Made by a program: the position numbers and the translations under genes
Shown: positions 39,724 to 51,552 of the stretch, piece by piece
How positions within the stretch are numbered: position 1 is the stretch's first letter
Layout of the letters: each line of letters opens with the position of its first letter
NCBI GenBank assembly: GCA_037013685.1
Contig: CM072890.1
Location: 310,001-374,000, forward strand
From: Acridotheres tristis
Taxonomy: Eukaryota; Chordata; Aves; Passeriformes; Sturnidae
Direction: 5' to 3'
Length of the DNA: 64,000 nt
The notes under the pieces: generated by a model
Told to the model about the DNA's origin: nothing
Databases searched by the model: none
The model's input: the letters and a program-made list of their open reading frames with translations, nothing else

Positions 39724-42700
39724 CACTGGTACCCTGCAGCTGGTGCTGGCTTCAAATGTCTGCACACATGTTGGGTGCATGAGGACAGCAGGGAGAGGGG
39801 ACAGAAGTCATCGTTTTAGGGGGAAAGAGGTGCTGGACATAGAAAATGGAAGGTAAGAAATAAATGCCAAACTGAATTAAAAATAATCTCGGTTCACAGA
39901 TGATGTTTGCTCCATAAAAAAGGGGTAATTTGCCCTTTACAGCCCTGTGAGTCGTGGCCCTCCACAGAGGCAGAAATGTGGAAATGTCACCTCCCAGGAT
40001 GCTGCTGCTCTCCTGACTCCAGAATTCACAGAATTCAGGGTCTGTACAGCACAAATGTGGAAATCCACACTGACTCCTGGCAAGAGCTTTTTGTCTCAAC
40101 AGACCCCCAGGAATTCAGGAGCCCTCAGGTGTCTTTGAGCACGGCCTCTCTGAGTTCTGCTTTCACTCGGTGTTATTTTCTTTCCTCTGCCTAGAATGGC
40201 CATTAATTTAAGAATGTTGTATGAATTACTGCTGTAAATTGTGAACTTTTAAAATGTTCCCTGGGATAGTCAAATGTCCCTGGACTGTAAGTGGGGAAGA
40301 AAAAGAACTGAGGAGCATTTTCCCAGGAAATCAGTCTTTAAAAGCAGGCCTATATAAGTCACCTTTGCCTTAATGATTCCTTCCTTGAGTTCTTTTCATA
40401 ACTGGATAAAGTATTATGGGTTTGTTTTATATCAGTCACTATGTGGGAAAGGATAATTAAGTGCACGATGTCTCATGTTAAATTTAACTGTTCATTTTTT
40501 CAAGTGTATTCTAAATACACAGGTGAACCAAATAACACCTTCACTTCAGGGTTTTTATTAACTTCTTTTCCCAAGTTTCAGATTTACAGAGCACCGTGAA
40601 TCTAAACCCATGGATGATTAAATACAACAGCGATTTTTAGAGTTTTTTCGTTATTTATTTTCATTACACAACATCCATGGGCTCAAGGCGAGGTCAGACC
40701 ATGCAGGAGACCCCTGGCCTAAAGAGATAACAACCTAAACCTGCTCAAGTAGTTGAAGTGAGGTGGGAAAATGTGGGGAGAGCAGTCAGCCTTCAGCCAC
40801 TGAGGTTCAGTCCCCTGCTGCTTCCTGTGCTGGTTTCTGCCGTTTGTCAGAGGGAATCTCTGAGCACATCCCTCGGAGCTCAGGAGGAGGATTCAGCTCT
40901 GCCCTGTGCAGGGTCGTTCTCCCTCTCTCCTGGGGAAGTTGGGAGTCCCAAGGCTGGAAGGAGCAAAGCGTCAGTGACAGCAGCTGGAAATGAAGGGATC
41001 AGTCACGACTCAGGGCTGTGCTTTCAGCTGCACTCAAACTTTTTTCCTCATGGCTTCTTTTTTAATTTCAAGGGTAAGCAATTGGTCCCCTTTGCCTTTC
41101 CCATCAAGGCTTGCCTTTGCTTCTTAATCCTTTGCTGATGACCAGTTGGAGGAGCAGCTTTGAATCCATCCGTGTAGCCAGCCTGGAGGAGAGCTGCTCT
41201 CCTGGTCACACTGATCTCACTCTGTACTTTCTGCACCTCCTGGGGCTTGGGTCGAGCCAGTGCACACTGACATGGAGCTGAATTTGAATTACACTGCCTT
41301 GTGGATGGAGAGCTGTGCTCAGTGTCATGTCAGTCAAATGAAACCTTCGAAAATAGAATTATGCTTTGGGCTGAATACAATGGTGTCATTGTTTAATTGT
41401 CCCCTGGAGAGCAAAAAAAAAAAATTCTCAGTAGCAAAAGCATCCAAAAAGCTGTTGTCATAGGGCCAAATGTGCCTTAAATTCTACCTAATTCTTTTGT
41501 GTCTCCCTTTCTTCCTAGGTTGCCTTCTGTAGCTGCTCCTACTGTGTAATTAGTCTAGTGCCAAATATAAAATACAAGAAACTGGCTTTCTGCATGGACA
41601 CAGGACAGAGCAGTTAGGCCAATGTAGGAGACCTCATATTTCCAGTATTTCTGTTTCCTCCAAAGTGAGGAGAGCAAAGCTCCTGAATTCTTAATTTGGT
41701 CAACTATTATTTCTGAGATAGAAGTGTTTGGTTGGCTTATCTTTTTTATTTTGAAGAATACTTTGCTATCCCTGGTCTCTGGCAGACATAGTCCTTCCAA
41801 AATGTCAGAGATTCGTGTTTTCAGTCCAGCCCTGCCCACTGTGTGTCAAACCTTCTGCAGGTGGCAGCTGCCCCTGGACCCCCCTGCCCATCAGCTGCTC
41901 TCCCTCTTGCTGTGCCAAACACACATTTCACTTTCCAGCCTCGGATCCCTGCCCCTGATGTGTGAGTGCTGTTTTCACTGGACATAATTTGCCAGCACCA
42001 AAAAACGTAGCAGAGCAGAAACTTTCAGAAAACATCTCACAGCATTGACTGCAGGAATTTCTCATCTCAGGACACTGATTTGTGCTTGCCTTTCTTCCAA
42101 GGACTGACTTGGTACATCCCCTCTGCTCGAGGAGCTGCCCCCAGTTCAGAATTTCAGTGCATCTTCTACTGCTGCAGGCACGGGGGGAGGTGTCCCCAAA
42201 TGCACCTTGAATGTTGTGTGTCAGGGGTGCTGTTTGCCCTTCCTAATCAGAACAACCAAAATGCTGTCACTGGGCTCCAGTGGCATCCCAAATTCTGCCA
42301 GTGCACTTCTGGGCAAGCTTAGGAAAGAAGGATGTGAAGAGTGAATGTTGGATATCTGACACACACAGGAGGGTGGAGGCAGAAATGTGAAGGAGCTGTG
42401 CTGCAGCAAGGTTATTTTCTCACTACCTGGCCTGAATATGTAAAAAGTGTGTTTGCACACCCATCATTGTGCCACTCAGGGCTGGGGTCTGTTTAGCCCT
42501 GTGTAGTGCTTGAAGTGCTGGTATTTTGCCAGCTTGGTATTGAAATTTAACAGCTTTGTTTTTTCCAACAAGAATTATGGGTTTGTAATGAAATAGTTCC
42601 GTGAATAAAAGTAATGGAGAAGAGAGTAAAATTTGTCCATACAGATAAAAAAAGGTAAAAGTTTGCCCAGAGCTCTCTTCTGCACCAGAAATTATGTCAA

Positions 42701-42772
42701 AAACTGTTTCTATCTAAGCAAACTAGCCTTTGGTTTTAACACATATTGATGGCAGAACTCTTCCTTTGCTTT

Positions 42773-42814
42773 ATATCAACAAGCAATTCCCCCAGACCTC
42801 ACTCAACAGTCATG
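42773..42814. repeat. Copy A of a diverged 42-bp dispersed repeat
   Basis: Shares ATATCAACAAGCA, then AGAC-TCACTCAACAGT and ATG, with copy B at 44331-44372. The copies align without gaps over 42 bp with 33 identities; most differences are C/T. Confidence 0.7.
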
Positions 42815-43804
42815 TAAGATTTTGAAATGATGATTGGAGAAGCAGATCTAATCCTGCCTTATAAGCACTTTCCTTTTGAGACTGTCTGCTTTGATTCTCT
42901 TCCTGACCTTTTTTAATTCCCATGGTATAATACTTGGTTTTTTACAGCTGGCAAAGCCTGTTCTCCCACTCTTTCTTTCATAGCCAGTATTGACCATTTG
43001 CTTACTTTTCCCAGATCTCTTAGTGGAATTTGACACTCAGTGAACTCTTGCTTTAAAAGTGCAGTTAAAAGAATAGAGTTGTTATTCCTGTGTCCTGGCC
43101 TCCCTAGCTGTGGCTTACCTGTGGAGAAAATTCCCATCTGGTAGGCATTATTTGGCTCATTACTTTTCATTAATTTCTTGACGTGGTGATATGACTGCAG
43201 TTCCTGATCTTTCCCTAGCCTTTGAGAAATAGGAAGAGCTGGAGCACGTGGGTCCTGTTGTGCAGAAATCAGATTAAATGGCTTGGCCATGTGGATGGGA
43301 CTGAAGCTGAAGTTTGTGGTGTGAATACTTTTCAGTTTGTTTGGGTTTTAGTTGTGGGGGTTTTTGAATTGTTTTACTTCAGTATTCAACAGCTTCACTT
43401 GCCATTGAAAGTTTACACCAGCCCAGCCCTGCACAGCCAGCCTTGGGTAAGAGCCTTGTTTTCATCAGCCCTTCTGAGAAAACGTGCACACACTTGACCT
43501 GAACCTCTCTATGGTTTGTGTCTGAAGTCTGAATCATGGGATTTTTTCTGGTTTTTTTTATTGCTTGGTTTCATCTTTTGTCACAGCTCTGTCAGTGTGT
43601 GTTTTCTTCTTTGTTAGAGCTATAAGTTATGGGGCAGAGGGCAGTGCTGGCTGCAAAAGGCATCAGTGTGAACCATGGATGTTACCATTTTCTGCTCCTT
43701 TTCTAGGTGCTCCAATGACCCAGCCCTTGTTGTATCTGAGTAGATCTAGAGTTACCCCCACACAGTGGTGAGTACAGAGTCCCTGTAAGACCAGGCACAA
43801 AGTG

Positions 43805-43829
43805 AGACAGACAGACAGACAGACAGACC
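43805..43829. repeat. (GACA)6 microsatellite
   Basis: Six uninterrupted GACA units following GTGA and followed by a GACC. Confidence 0.95.
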
Positions 43830-44330
43830 ATGACCCACAGGACTTTTATTGGAGGTGTGCCTGCACTGCACTCGAGTACAACAGTGGCAGCACACAGGAA
43901 ATTTGTAATCCACAAATCCTTCCCGGAAAGGAGGCTCACCTCACCCACAGCCCTCTCTGACTGCAGCTGTGCTCCAGGCTTTTGGAGCCATGTGTTTTAC
44001 AGCTCTCACAGCCCTGCAGAGCTGCCACTGGCACAGCTGCACTGTCACCCTTGCAGGGCCGTTGTGATACACGAGATCAAAACTTGGAACTTTGCAAAAT
44101 AAGGCATCCTAATATCAGCACTGCTGAGCTGCAGCTGCTTCTGTTCTGTGCTGATGTTTGTGTAGCTGTGGGGAAATCAGTTCCATCAGCAAGATGGAAA
44201 CCAAGCAACTCGGTCACTGCTTGTTCCTTGATTTTTCTCTTTGCATTTCTAACACTTTAGGTTATGGCTGCTGGAATTGATCTCAGATTACTTGTTAAGC
44301 ATGGGGATAAAAAAAGCCCTCACTTGTTTA

Positions 44331-44372
44331 ATATCAACAAGCAGATTTTTTAGACTTCACTCAACAGTAATG
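44331..44372. repeat. Copy B of a diverged 42-bp dispersed repeat
   Basis: Gapless partner of 42773-42814 in the same orientation, 1.56 kb downstream. This copy has TTTTTT where copy A has TCCCCC, the pattern expected of C-to-T decay. Confidence 0.7.
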
Positions 44373-44952
44373 CACATTCATGTCGTGTGTCTTGAAACCA
44401 AAATGCAGCCTTGCAAATTGCTAAGGGAAAATGAAAGGGGAGAAGTTCAAATGAAAGCCCATTTAAACACAAAGCTATTTTACATAAGATGTCCATGTGG
44501 AAGGTTTACACATTTCAGTTCTTGGTTCTGAGTTGGAGAACTGTACTCTGCAGAAAAGGAAAGAAACCTTCAGAGACAAATCCCAGAACTCTCACTTCTG
44601 TTCAGTGCAAACAGCCCTTCAGAGGAAGAGAACAGCAGTCAGGAGAGAAGAAACTGTAGGTAAATGTGACCATATGGACTATCTCTTCAGCTTTTGTTAT
44701 ATCATAAGTATTTTTTATAAGATGCCAAGGACTGACAGTCATCTCTAGCCTGGTCTGCGTGATTGCCTTAAAGCTCATGCTTGTAAATAGACCAGGGTTC
44801 TGCAAAGGGTTGCCTTATGAAATATGTTAAGCACCAAAGCATTTCCAAAATATCCTTTTCCAAACTGGCTGTTCTTCCTTGATGAGAGGATTCCTGAGAG
44901 CCCAGTGGGGTCTCTGATTTTTGACTTCAGCCAGCAAAGTGGGAGGAAGCAC

Positions 44953-45084
44953 CATTCCACCTGCATTCCACCTGCATTCCACCTGCATTCCACCTGCATT
45001 TCACCTGCATTCCACCTGCATTCCACCTGCATTCCACCTGCATTCCACCTGCATTTCACCTGCATTTCACCTGCATTTCACCTG
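44953..45084. repeat. Twelve 11-bp CATTCCACCTG units, each with an E-box
   Basis: 132 bp is exactly twelve 11-bp units. Units 1-4 and 6-9 read CATTCCACCTG; units 5 and 10-12 read CATTTCACCTG. All twelve keep CACCTG (CAGGTG on -), an E-box core. The period is close to one helical turn, so the motifs fall on nearly the same DNA face. A regulatory function is inferred only. Confidence 0.97.
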
Positions 45085-48000
45085 CTCATCCTGCTGACTG
45101 TCCTTTCTCCTGCTCTTGGATTTGCTTGGTGCTGTGGAAGCTGCATGTAGGACTGCAGAGCACTTTGGGGGTGCTCAGATTCTTGCTTCTGCCTTCATCT
45201 CTGACTTTTCCTGGGCCTGTGCTGAAGATGCCCTTCAGCTCTGGGTGCTGGAGGAGACGTTGTAGGTCAGAGGAGTCACAGCTGTGCCCTCCTTGTCTCT
45301 GTGTCATTGCTGGCCTCAGTTTGAGGCGTGTGCACACTGGAAATGTTAATGGGTCCCTGGCCAGAAGTGGTGGGCACAAAGGGCCGTGGCACCGTGTGTC
45401 ACACTGTGCCAGGGGAGCTCTGCCATGCTGCCCCGTGGGCATGACCTCTTCCTGGGCACCGGGCCCATTCCTGCATTTTCTGCATGTCCCGTTTCCCACG
45501 GTCTCTGTGAGGAGACTCCATTGTCTGGTCCTGGTCATACAAAGTGAAAGCAGTGTGACACTCTGAGTGCCTGTCACTGTGAGAGCAGGCAGGTAAGTTC
45601 TGAATGAATGTCACTCTCTGCCTTGTCTGAAATCCTGAGGGAACAGACATGAGTGCCACGGTCAGAGCCTCAGGACAAATCTCTCCAGTAATTAATTTCT
45701 GTCAAGTGTTTTTGTCCTGTACTTAAGTGACCAAAATTCAGAGATTTTCTTGTCTTCTACAGGTGTAGAAAAAAGCATCTTTAATGCTTAATCCTCTCTG
45801 CACTGCAGCTGCTTCGTGTATGATATAATCCTCGTGTATTGTCAGTGGACCAGTTACGTTCAGTCTTGCACAAAGTCGTGAGCCCAGGTTTTGTTCTGTG
45901 TTGAGTTGGAGATGCTTTCCTGTTGGGAAGGAATTGACAAGTTTGAGTAAAACCAAAACAAAACCCTCGTGCAGCACCTGTGAGCTTTAGACAGTTAATA
46001 CCATTCGTGTTTCCCCGTGGGAACAGAAATGTGAACAGATAATCCTTGCAGTGGATTTCTCTCCTTGCTCCCTACACACAGCAAAGCAACCATCTCCATC
46101 CTGCAGGGCTTCGGTTCCACCACAAAACTGCAACAGCCCAACAAATCTGGAGTTGCAAGTCTGTTGTTTTTAAATCCTAGGATATAGTTTTGTGAATTTC
46201 TTCCTCTATTTTTTTTTTTTTTTTTGGTTCAAAATGACTATGCATAACTGAGAAGGAAAAAAAAAATTCTATCATAAACTAGCCTGAGTGGTAACCTAAA
46301 CTGTTTATTTGATGTAATGTGGAGTGATTCTTTCAAATAGATACAAATTAATTTGTGCAGTGAGCCATTCAGCTCCTGCTTCGAAGTGCCCTGTGAGAAC
46401 AGAACGAAATTTCTATTGTCATTGTAATTTGGCAAGATAGCATTTCCTCTAGGGGTGGGCTCGGTTATTTGCCTGATGCCAAAAACAGAGCCCAGGAAAA
46501 CGCACAGCGTGTTTGCACGGCTCTGCTGTGGCTTTTTTTGCTGTGGCATTTTACAGTGTCTGTCCCCACTTCTGCTGCACTGGGGCTCCTTCTGCACAGA
46601 CAGTTCCCAGGCTGTGGCAGATGTGCTGCATTGCCCCTGGAAACAGCATAGACACGATTCCCTCCCCTTCCCATTTTGTAACTCTTGGCTGCTCATGTGC
46701 TGTGGAAAGGAAACAGAAGAGATGAGATGTGCTCTGTACTGCTCTTTGTTTGTGGGACAAAAAAATATCAAAGCACAAGCTAGAAATTAGACTTTCCCAA
46801 GTGAAATGTAATTGCAAAGGAGATGTGTAGCCTTATTGCTGCATTTTGCAGTACTGCACATGCCTAAGCTCCTGCTAGGCATATTGTATTCTCAGTTTGA
46901 TTTTCTGGCTCTCTTCAGTAGGTGGTTATGGATTATAATTGGATATTCTGACAGTTGGCCTTGAGGCCATGACCCAGTTTGAAGTCCCTGCTGTGTTACA
47001 CAAGATACAAACCTAGCCAGAGTGGAGGTCCTACAACAAAACTTCTGACAGCACTTCCCAGTGCTTCTGCTGGGAAAAAAGAAAAGTTCTCATAAGATAT
47101 TAGTTTAGAGCACCAGCTCAGAAACGTCCTGGTAGCTCAGGCTTTGGCATTTGCTGTCAGGAATTGTTTGAGGACGGTGAAAGTTTTTCTTTGCAGGTGC
47201 CAGGATGAGCCAGAGCTGCCTGACCCGAGGCCAGCTGCCCTCCCTGTGTGAGCAGGGCTGGGGAGGGGGCTGGCTGTGGATGGGAGGCTAACCTGGAAAT
47301 CAGCATGCCCTTAGCAAAAATGCCTTTGTACTTCATACCAAAAATCCATGGGGCTCTTGTTGTGTTAGCACTGCAGTGTGTCTGATTTTTATCCAGCTTC
47401 CTCACTTGAAAGCCAGACACCCATTTCTGAGGGTTGAACAGTAACTGGATGTGCTGCCTGCAGCACATGACAGCTTTCTCCTTGAAAAGTGGCTCCATAA
47501 TCAAAAATGAATGTGATTCTCACAGTTCTTTCCTGGTTTTGGGGGTACAAATGTGTATTGGCAGGACTCTGTCATACATTCCACTCTACCAAGCTTTATC
47601 TTTAATGAAATTTTGCACAATGCCTAGACTTCCCTTTAAATTACTAATACATTTCCATGTTTTTATGCAGAAAGCAATTGATATCAATACTGTTTCTTAC
47701 AATTTCAAATTGCAGATCTTTTGCACTCATGGTAGAATTGTTGCTATTAAAATCACAAAAGTTTAGAGGGATGCTTATTGGCTTTTATTTTATGTGACAC
47801 TCTGAACCACCAGATGGCTTGAAAAAAACAGGAAAACATATTAATTTCTTTTTCAGCACTCTGGGAGAAGTATGGTCTAAATCTCCTTTTTTGAGGAACA
47901 CAGAGGATAATGATCTGTAGCTGAGTTGTTTGATTTTTTGGGTGGCTGAAGTTAAGTGCAGGGAAACTCACCCAGAGCACTTTTCTTGCTAACACTGATT

Positions 48001-51000
48001 CTTCCTCCTGAAGATTCCCCTCAGCAATAAGGAGCGACTCTAAATCCTCTTACTTCTCCAGAATTCTCTCCAACCTGATGCAGCTTTATTTTACCTAGAA
48101 ATACTTTTCTGCAGTTTAATGAACCTCTAGATTGTCACTTCAGTTACCTTGAGAAAAGCCTGGATAATTCTTACAGACAGAAGGAGGGCAATATTCTTCC
48201 TGTGTTGTTTGACCAAAACAGATTTTGGTCAAATTTTGGTTGAGAATTTTGTTGTCCCTATGTCTTGTACATTTAATGTTTTGGGAAAAATCCTGCATAG
48301 CATTACTCTAAACTTTGATTAGTGTGACTGTGACTGCAGCTGAAATTCCCTTGGGATTCTGCTGTTCTGCCATGTCAGTTCTGTGGGTTGGATTTGTACT
48401 TTGAGTACTTATGTTCTAACAGAGAACAGTAAATGCACCATCTTATGTGGTTTCACTTAACCAGTAACACGGAGGAACCTTCCCTACTTCCCCAAATCCT
48501 CTGGTTTGAGAGCATGCTACAAGGCTTGTTCTAAATTTTGGTAGAAGCAATTTGTAGCTGTGCTAATACACATCATTCTAATGCTCTTTCATCCTGGGAA
48601 GGTCTGGCACAGACATAGAAACAGAATTTTCTTGTGAAGGCGGGTAGGGCTGCTGGTTCTGTGTTTTTATCAGCAATAAACTGGGAATAGAAGCAATCAG
48701 AAAGAAAAGAAGGGGGCAGGGAGGGGAAAGGTGGGAGAAGGAAAAAACCATTAAATGATGAATTTTGTCCAGAGGCTAACCATTAATTCTTCTTAGGGTC
48801 TGCCTTCAACTCTGCAGATACTCCTTTTATGTCATTTTTAAATGACTCCTTTTGTGTCATAAAAGAGATGCTTCATTACCTTTGCTCTTCACTGACTCCA
48901 CTTCTGTGCCAGTGATTCACAGATCTGCTCTTCCCTCCTGGCCACTTTCATTCACCACACTCATTTTGCCCAGCCCTCCTCCAAGTTTTGCTGATATGTC
49001 ACTGCCCAAAAAACCGACTTGGTGTGTTTTGTGCAAGTTCTGCTTTCTGTGACACAAGTCAAACGTGGTTATTTCTATGTATGAACCTTCTGCAGGCAGA
49101 TGTGGGACAGTTACACCTTTCCTTTTCACAGCAAACATTCTCTGCCTTTTTGCTTTCCTGATTCTGCCTTGATGGTGATGTGAAAGGTTTTTATGGTCCT
49201 TCCATATCTGTGCCCTTTCATCTCTTCAGATTTCTGCCAGCTCTCCATGGGTGTGCCAAGCTTTTTTGTGTAAGACCATTCACAAATCCCACTTACTTTC
49301 TATTTTTCTTTTGCCAGTTTTCACCCTTACCCCATTTCAGCAACCTTAGAGATCACTGGAATCACATAGAAAGATCTATCTTGGTGGCCTTTCTTCATGC
49401 TTGGGGAAGTAAAGGCTGGAAAAGACTCTACAATCCTTATTTTAGGGAAGATGTTCTTGTCTCGGGCTTCCTGGCTTGTAAATCTTTCTATGCTGTTTTT
49501 TAAAAAGAAGTTCCACTGTATATTTTTGTCAGTTTGAGAGGTTAATGTCCTAATGCACTGTTTCTCTGACTGTTATGCCATCAATGTTCCACTGAGCAGT
49601 TTGTAACACCAAGTGACCACAAAGATTCTGGTTTCCTCTCTCTTGTCCTGATGGGACAGGATGAAAAAAGAAATAAGAAACTCTTTAAACAGATGTAGTG
49701 AGTCTTCACAGAAACATGTAAATTGCTGTAGTAATTGTTGGTGTCTAGTAACAAAAATTTAACATCTTTTTAACGTTAGGGCATGTTGCATTCTCTCCTC
49801 ATTACATTTGTAAGCTTGGCTTATTCTGCAGGGTTCACACATTAACTGTGCCAAAAAAAAAGTCTTTTCTTAGGTGCAGCTTCCACGAATGATTAGTGTG
49901 AGGTGTGTCTCCAGTATGGGCTTGAGGTGTCTTTTTTCTGCTTTGTAATATTTCCATAAACATTTTTACCTGGGAGCTTCCCCAGCAGCACAATCCCATG
50001 GAGCTGTAGGATGCTCTGGTGATGTTTATATGGGATTTATTTGGCACTTCTGGCAGCACATGGGAGTGCATTTGGGATGTAGGTCGGGCTGTCAGTATTG
50101 CACCTGCACAATGCTGGGAACTCCTGAGACAAGAGTGACTGAAATCCTGTATCAGGTGAGATGTGCCTTGGCTACTGGGATGTTCTGGTGGGGCTTTCCC
50201 GTGTTCCATTGCCTTAAAGATTGTCAGGAAAATGAAATCTCATTGCCTGGTTACTTCTGGCCTCAGTAATGTTTGACTTCATTGCAGAAGTATATTATAT
50301 ATATACAATATATTAATAATGTAAAGAGAGCAGAGGACAGTGAAATGTTACAAGATTTGCAGGGAAGATGCCCCTGCTAGCTTTGCAGTCATTTGTTTCT
50401 GAATTTTGAAAAGCAAAATCGTGACTGGGATTAGAGTTCGTGAATTTTGGCACTTTTCTTCTCATTATTTGGAATCCAGAATGCTACTTCCTGCTGTTAA
50501 TACCTGCTGCTTTTCAATCAATAACAATGGCACCACAAACATGATTATATGGCAGGATGGCTTTCTTTTTCTGTACAGCAAGTAACAGACACAGTCTCTG
50601 GCAGCCAAATAAAGAATAGAAAATGGGGAAGACATAGCACTTGTAGTTCAGAATAAGGAGGATTGGTGGATTTTTTTTATTATGCCATTTATAGACCAAA
50701 ATTTGCATATTGTGCTTCACAAAGGAGTACTATGGGGTAATAATAATAAATGAATTGTTATTTGGGATATGAAAGGGTAGATCTTGCAAAAATAAATAAT
50801 AATGAGGGAAAATAAGAATAATCAAAAGTGAAATTATGTCAAAGCAAGCAGAAGAGTAGGATGATTAAGAATAGGGCAGGCTGCTGAGGACTTGTATTTA
50901 AAGGAAAAAAGTGACATGTGAACTTGAAGCTTGGAGTGAAATACAATTTGGCTGAAGTGTGGCTCTGTGTTCCCCAGTCCTGCAGATCCTGCTGTGAATG

Positions 51001-51325
51001 AATAAATTCACTGCTCTGCATTTATCAGGCTTCTGCTTACTAGGGGAAGCTTGAAAGGCAGAGATTCTGCATTTCAGGGAGGGCTCTTAAAATGCAGAGA
51101 GATTTCTGTGGGCTCTGCATCAATCCTGAACTGTGTATTTACTAAGTGATTTTCAAATGTCTTTGTTATTTTAGTCTCTCTTCTGTTGCTAACAATATGG
51201 AGCAAGATGGAGAATCAGTCATTTGGGTTTATTTACGTTCTCAAGAAAACCAGAATATTTTTCCCACCGTAGCAGAATTTCTTAGAACCTAAAGAGAAAA
51301 TGACTTGACAAATCTGCTCTCAGAA
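45085..51325 (+). other. Non-coding stretch, presumed SERGEF last intron (part 9)
   Basis: Unique sequence. T17 at 46209-46225 and an alternating AT stretch at about 50288-50310. A possible CR1-like motif (GGCTGGAAAAGACTC near 49411) is too short to call. ORFs of up to 177 codons show no domain. Confidence 0.5.
46209..46225. repeat. T17 homopolymer
   Basis: Seventeen consecutive T. No A-rich partner, retroposon body or target duplication recognised on either side. Confidence 0.95.
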
Positions 51326-51385
51326 CTAACCAAAGCTGTTGTGTCTCTGTGGCCTTAATTCTGTATTTTCTGTCCTCTCTTTCAG
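51326..51385 (+). promoter_or_regulatory. SERGEF: 3' splice site of the last SERGEF intron
   Basis: A ctaac branch-point-like motif at 51326-51330 lies 56 bases before the AG. It is followed by a pyrimidine-rich stretch (ctgtattttctgtcctctct) and ttcag ending at 51385. The acceptor leaves a GT pair as the last two bases of a split Gly codon, which puts the RCC1 blade in frame. The branch point is inferred; the acceptor is clear. Confidence 0.85.
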
Positions 51386-51552
51386 GTGGCCAGTGCTTGT
51401 CCTGGGGGTGGAATGAGCATGGCATGTGTGGTGATGGCACAGAAGCAAACTGTCCTGTCCCAAAGGCAGTCAGAGCTCTTGGCTGTGCAGAACAGATCCT
51501 AATTGGGTGTGGGGCAGGCCACTCCATGGCCCTCTGCCAGACTCCTCCCTAG
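51386..51552 (+). CDS. SERGEF: Terminal coding exon of SERGEF (DelGEF), RCC1-like repeat protein
   Basis: The exon encodes the last 55 residues; its first codon, Gly, is split across the intron. It carries an RCC1-type blade: SWGWNEHGMCGDGTE, then GCGAGHSMALC, then stop TAG at 51550-51552. This closely matches the C-terminal RCC1 repeat of vertebrate SERGEF as I remember it. From family knowledge, SERGEF is a predicted seven-bladed propeller related to RCC1 that binds the exocyst subunit Sec5 and modulates secretion. The exon opens after a pyrimidine-rich acceptor ending in ttcag at 51385. The upstream ATG at 51349 lies in the intron and is not a start. The protein ends four residues after ALCQ begins its tail (TPP), whereas human SERGEF continues for roughly 50 further residues, so this form has a short C-terminus. 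Identification is firm; whether longer isoforms exist is open. Confidence 0.93.

Larger units (their letters stand above)
39724..44952 (+). other. Non-coding stretch, presumed SERGEF last intron (part 8)
   Basis: Unique sequence. Items seen: A11 near 41411, a (GACA)6 microsatellite at 43805-43829 and two related 42-bp fragments at 42773 and 44331. No exon recognised. Confidence 0.5.

Noticed and set aside
38620..39780. 386-codon - strand ORF rich in Gln, Ser and Cys
   Set aside because: It lies almost wholly inside the GAGCAGATCCTGTGCTG array; all of its length comes from stop-free repeat units and a second frame is equally open.
44953..45084. CRISPR-like array
   Set aside because: Units are directly adjacent with no spacers, and the genome is vertebrate; simple tandem repeat.
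49345..49440. Possible CR1 LINE tail (GGCTGGAAAAGACTC and a GAATCACAT motif)
   Set aside because: The similarity is under 20 bp in each block and the order is not the CR1 order; insufficient to call.
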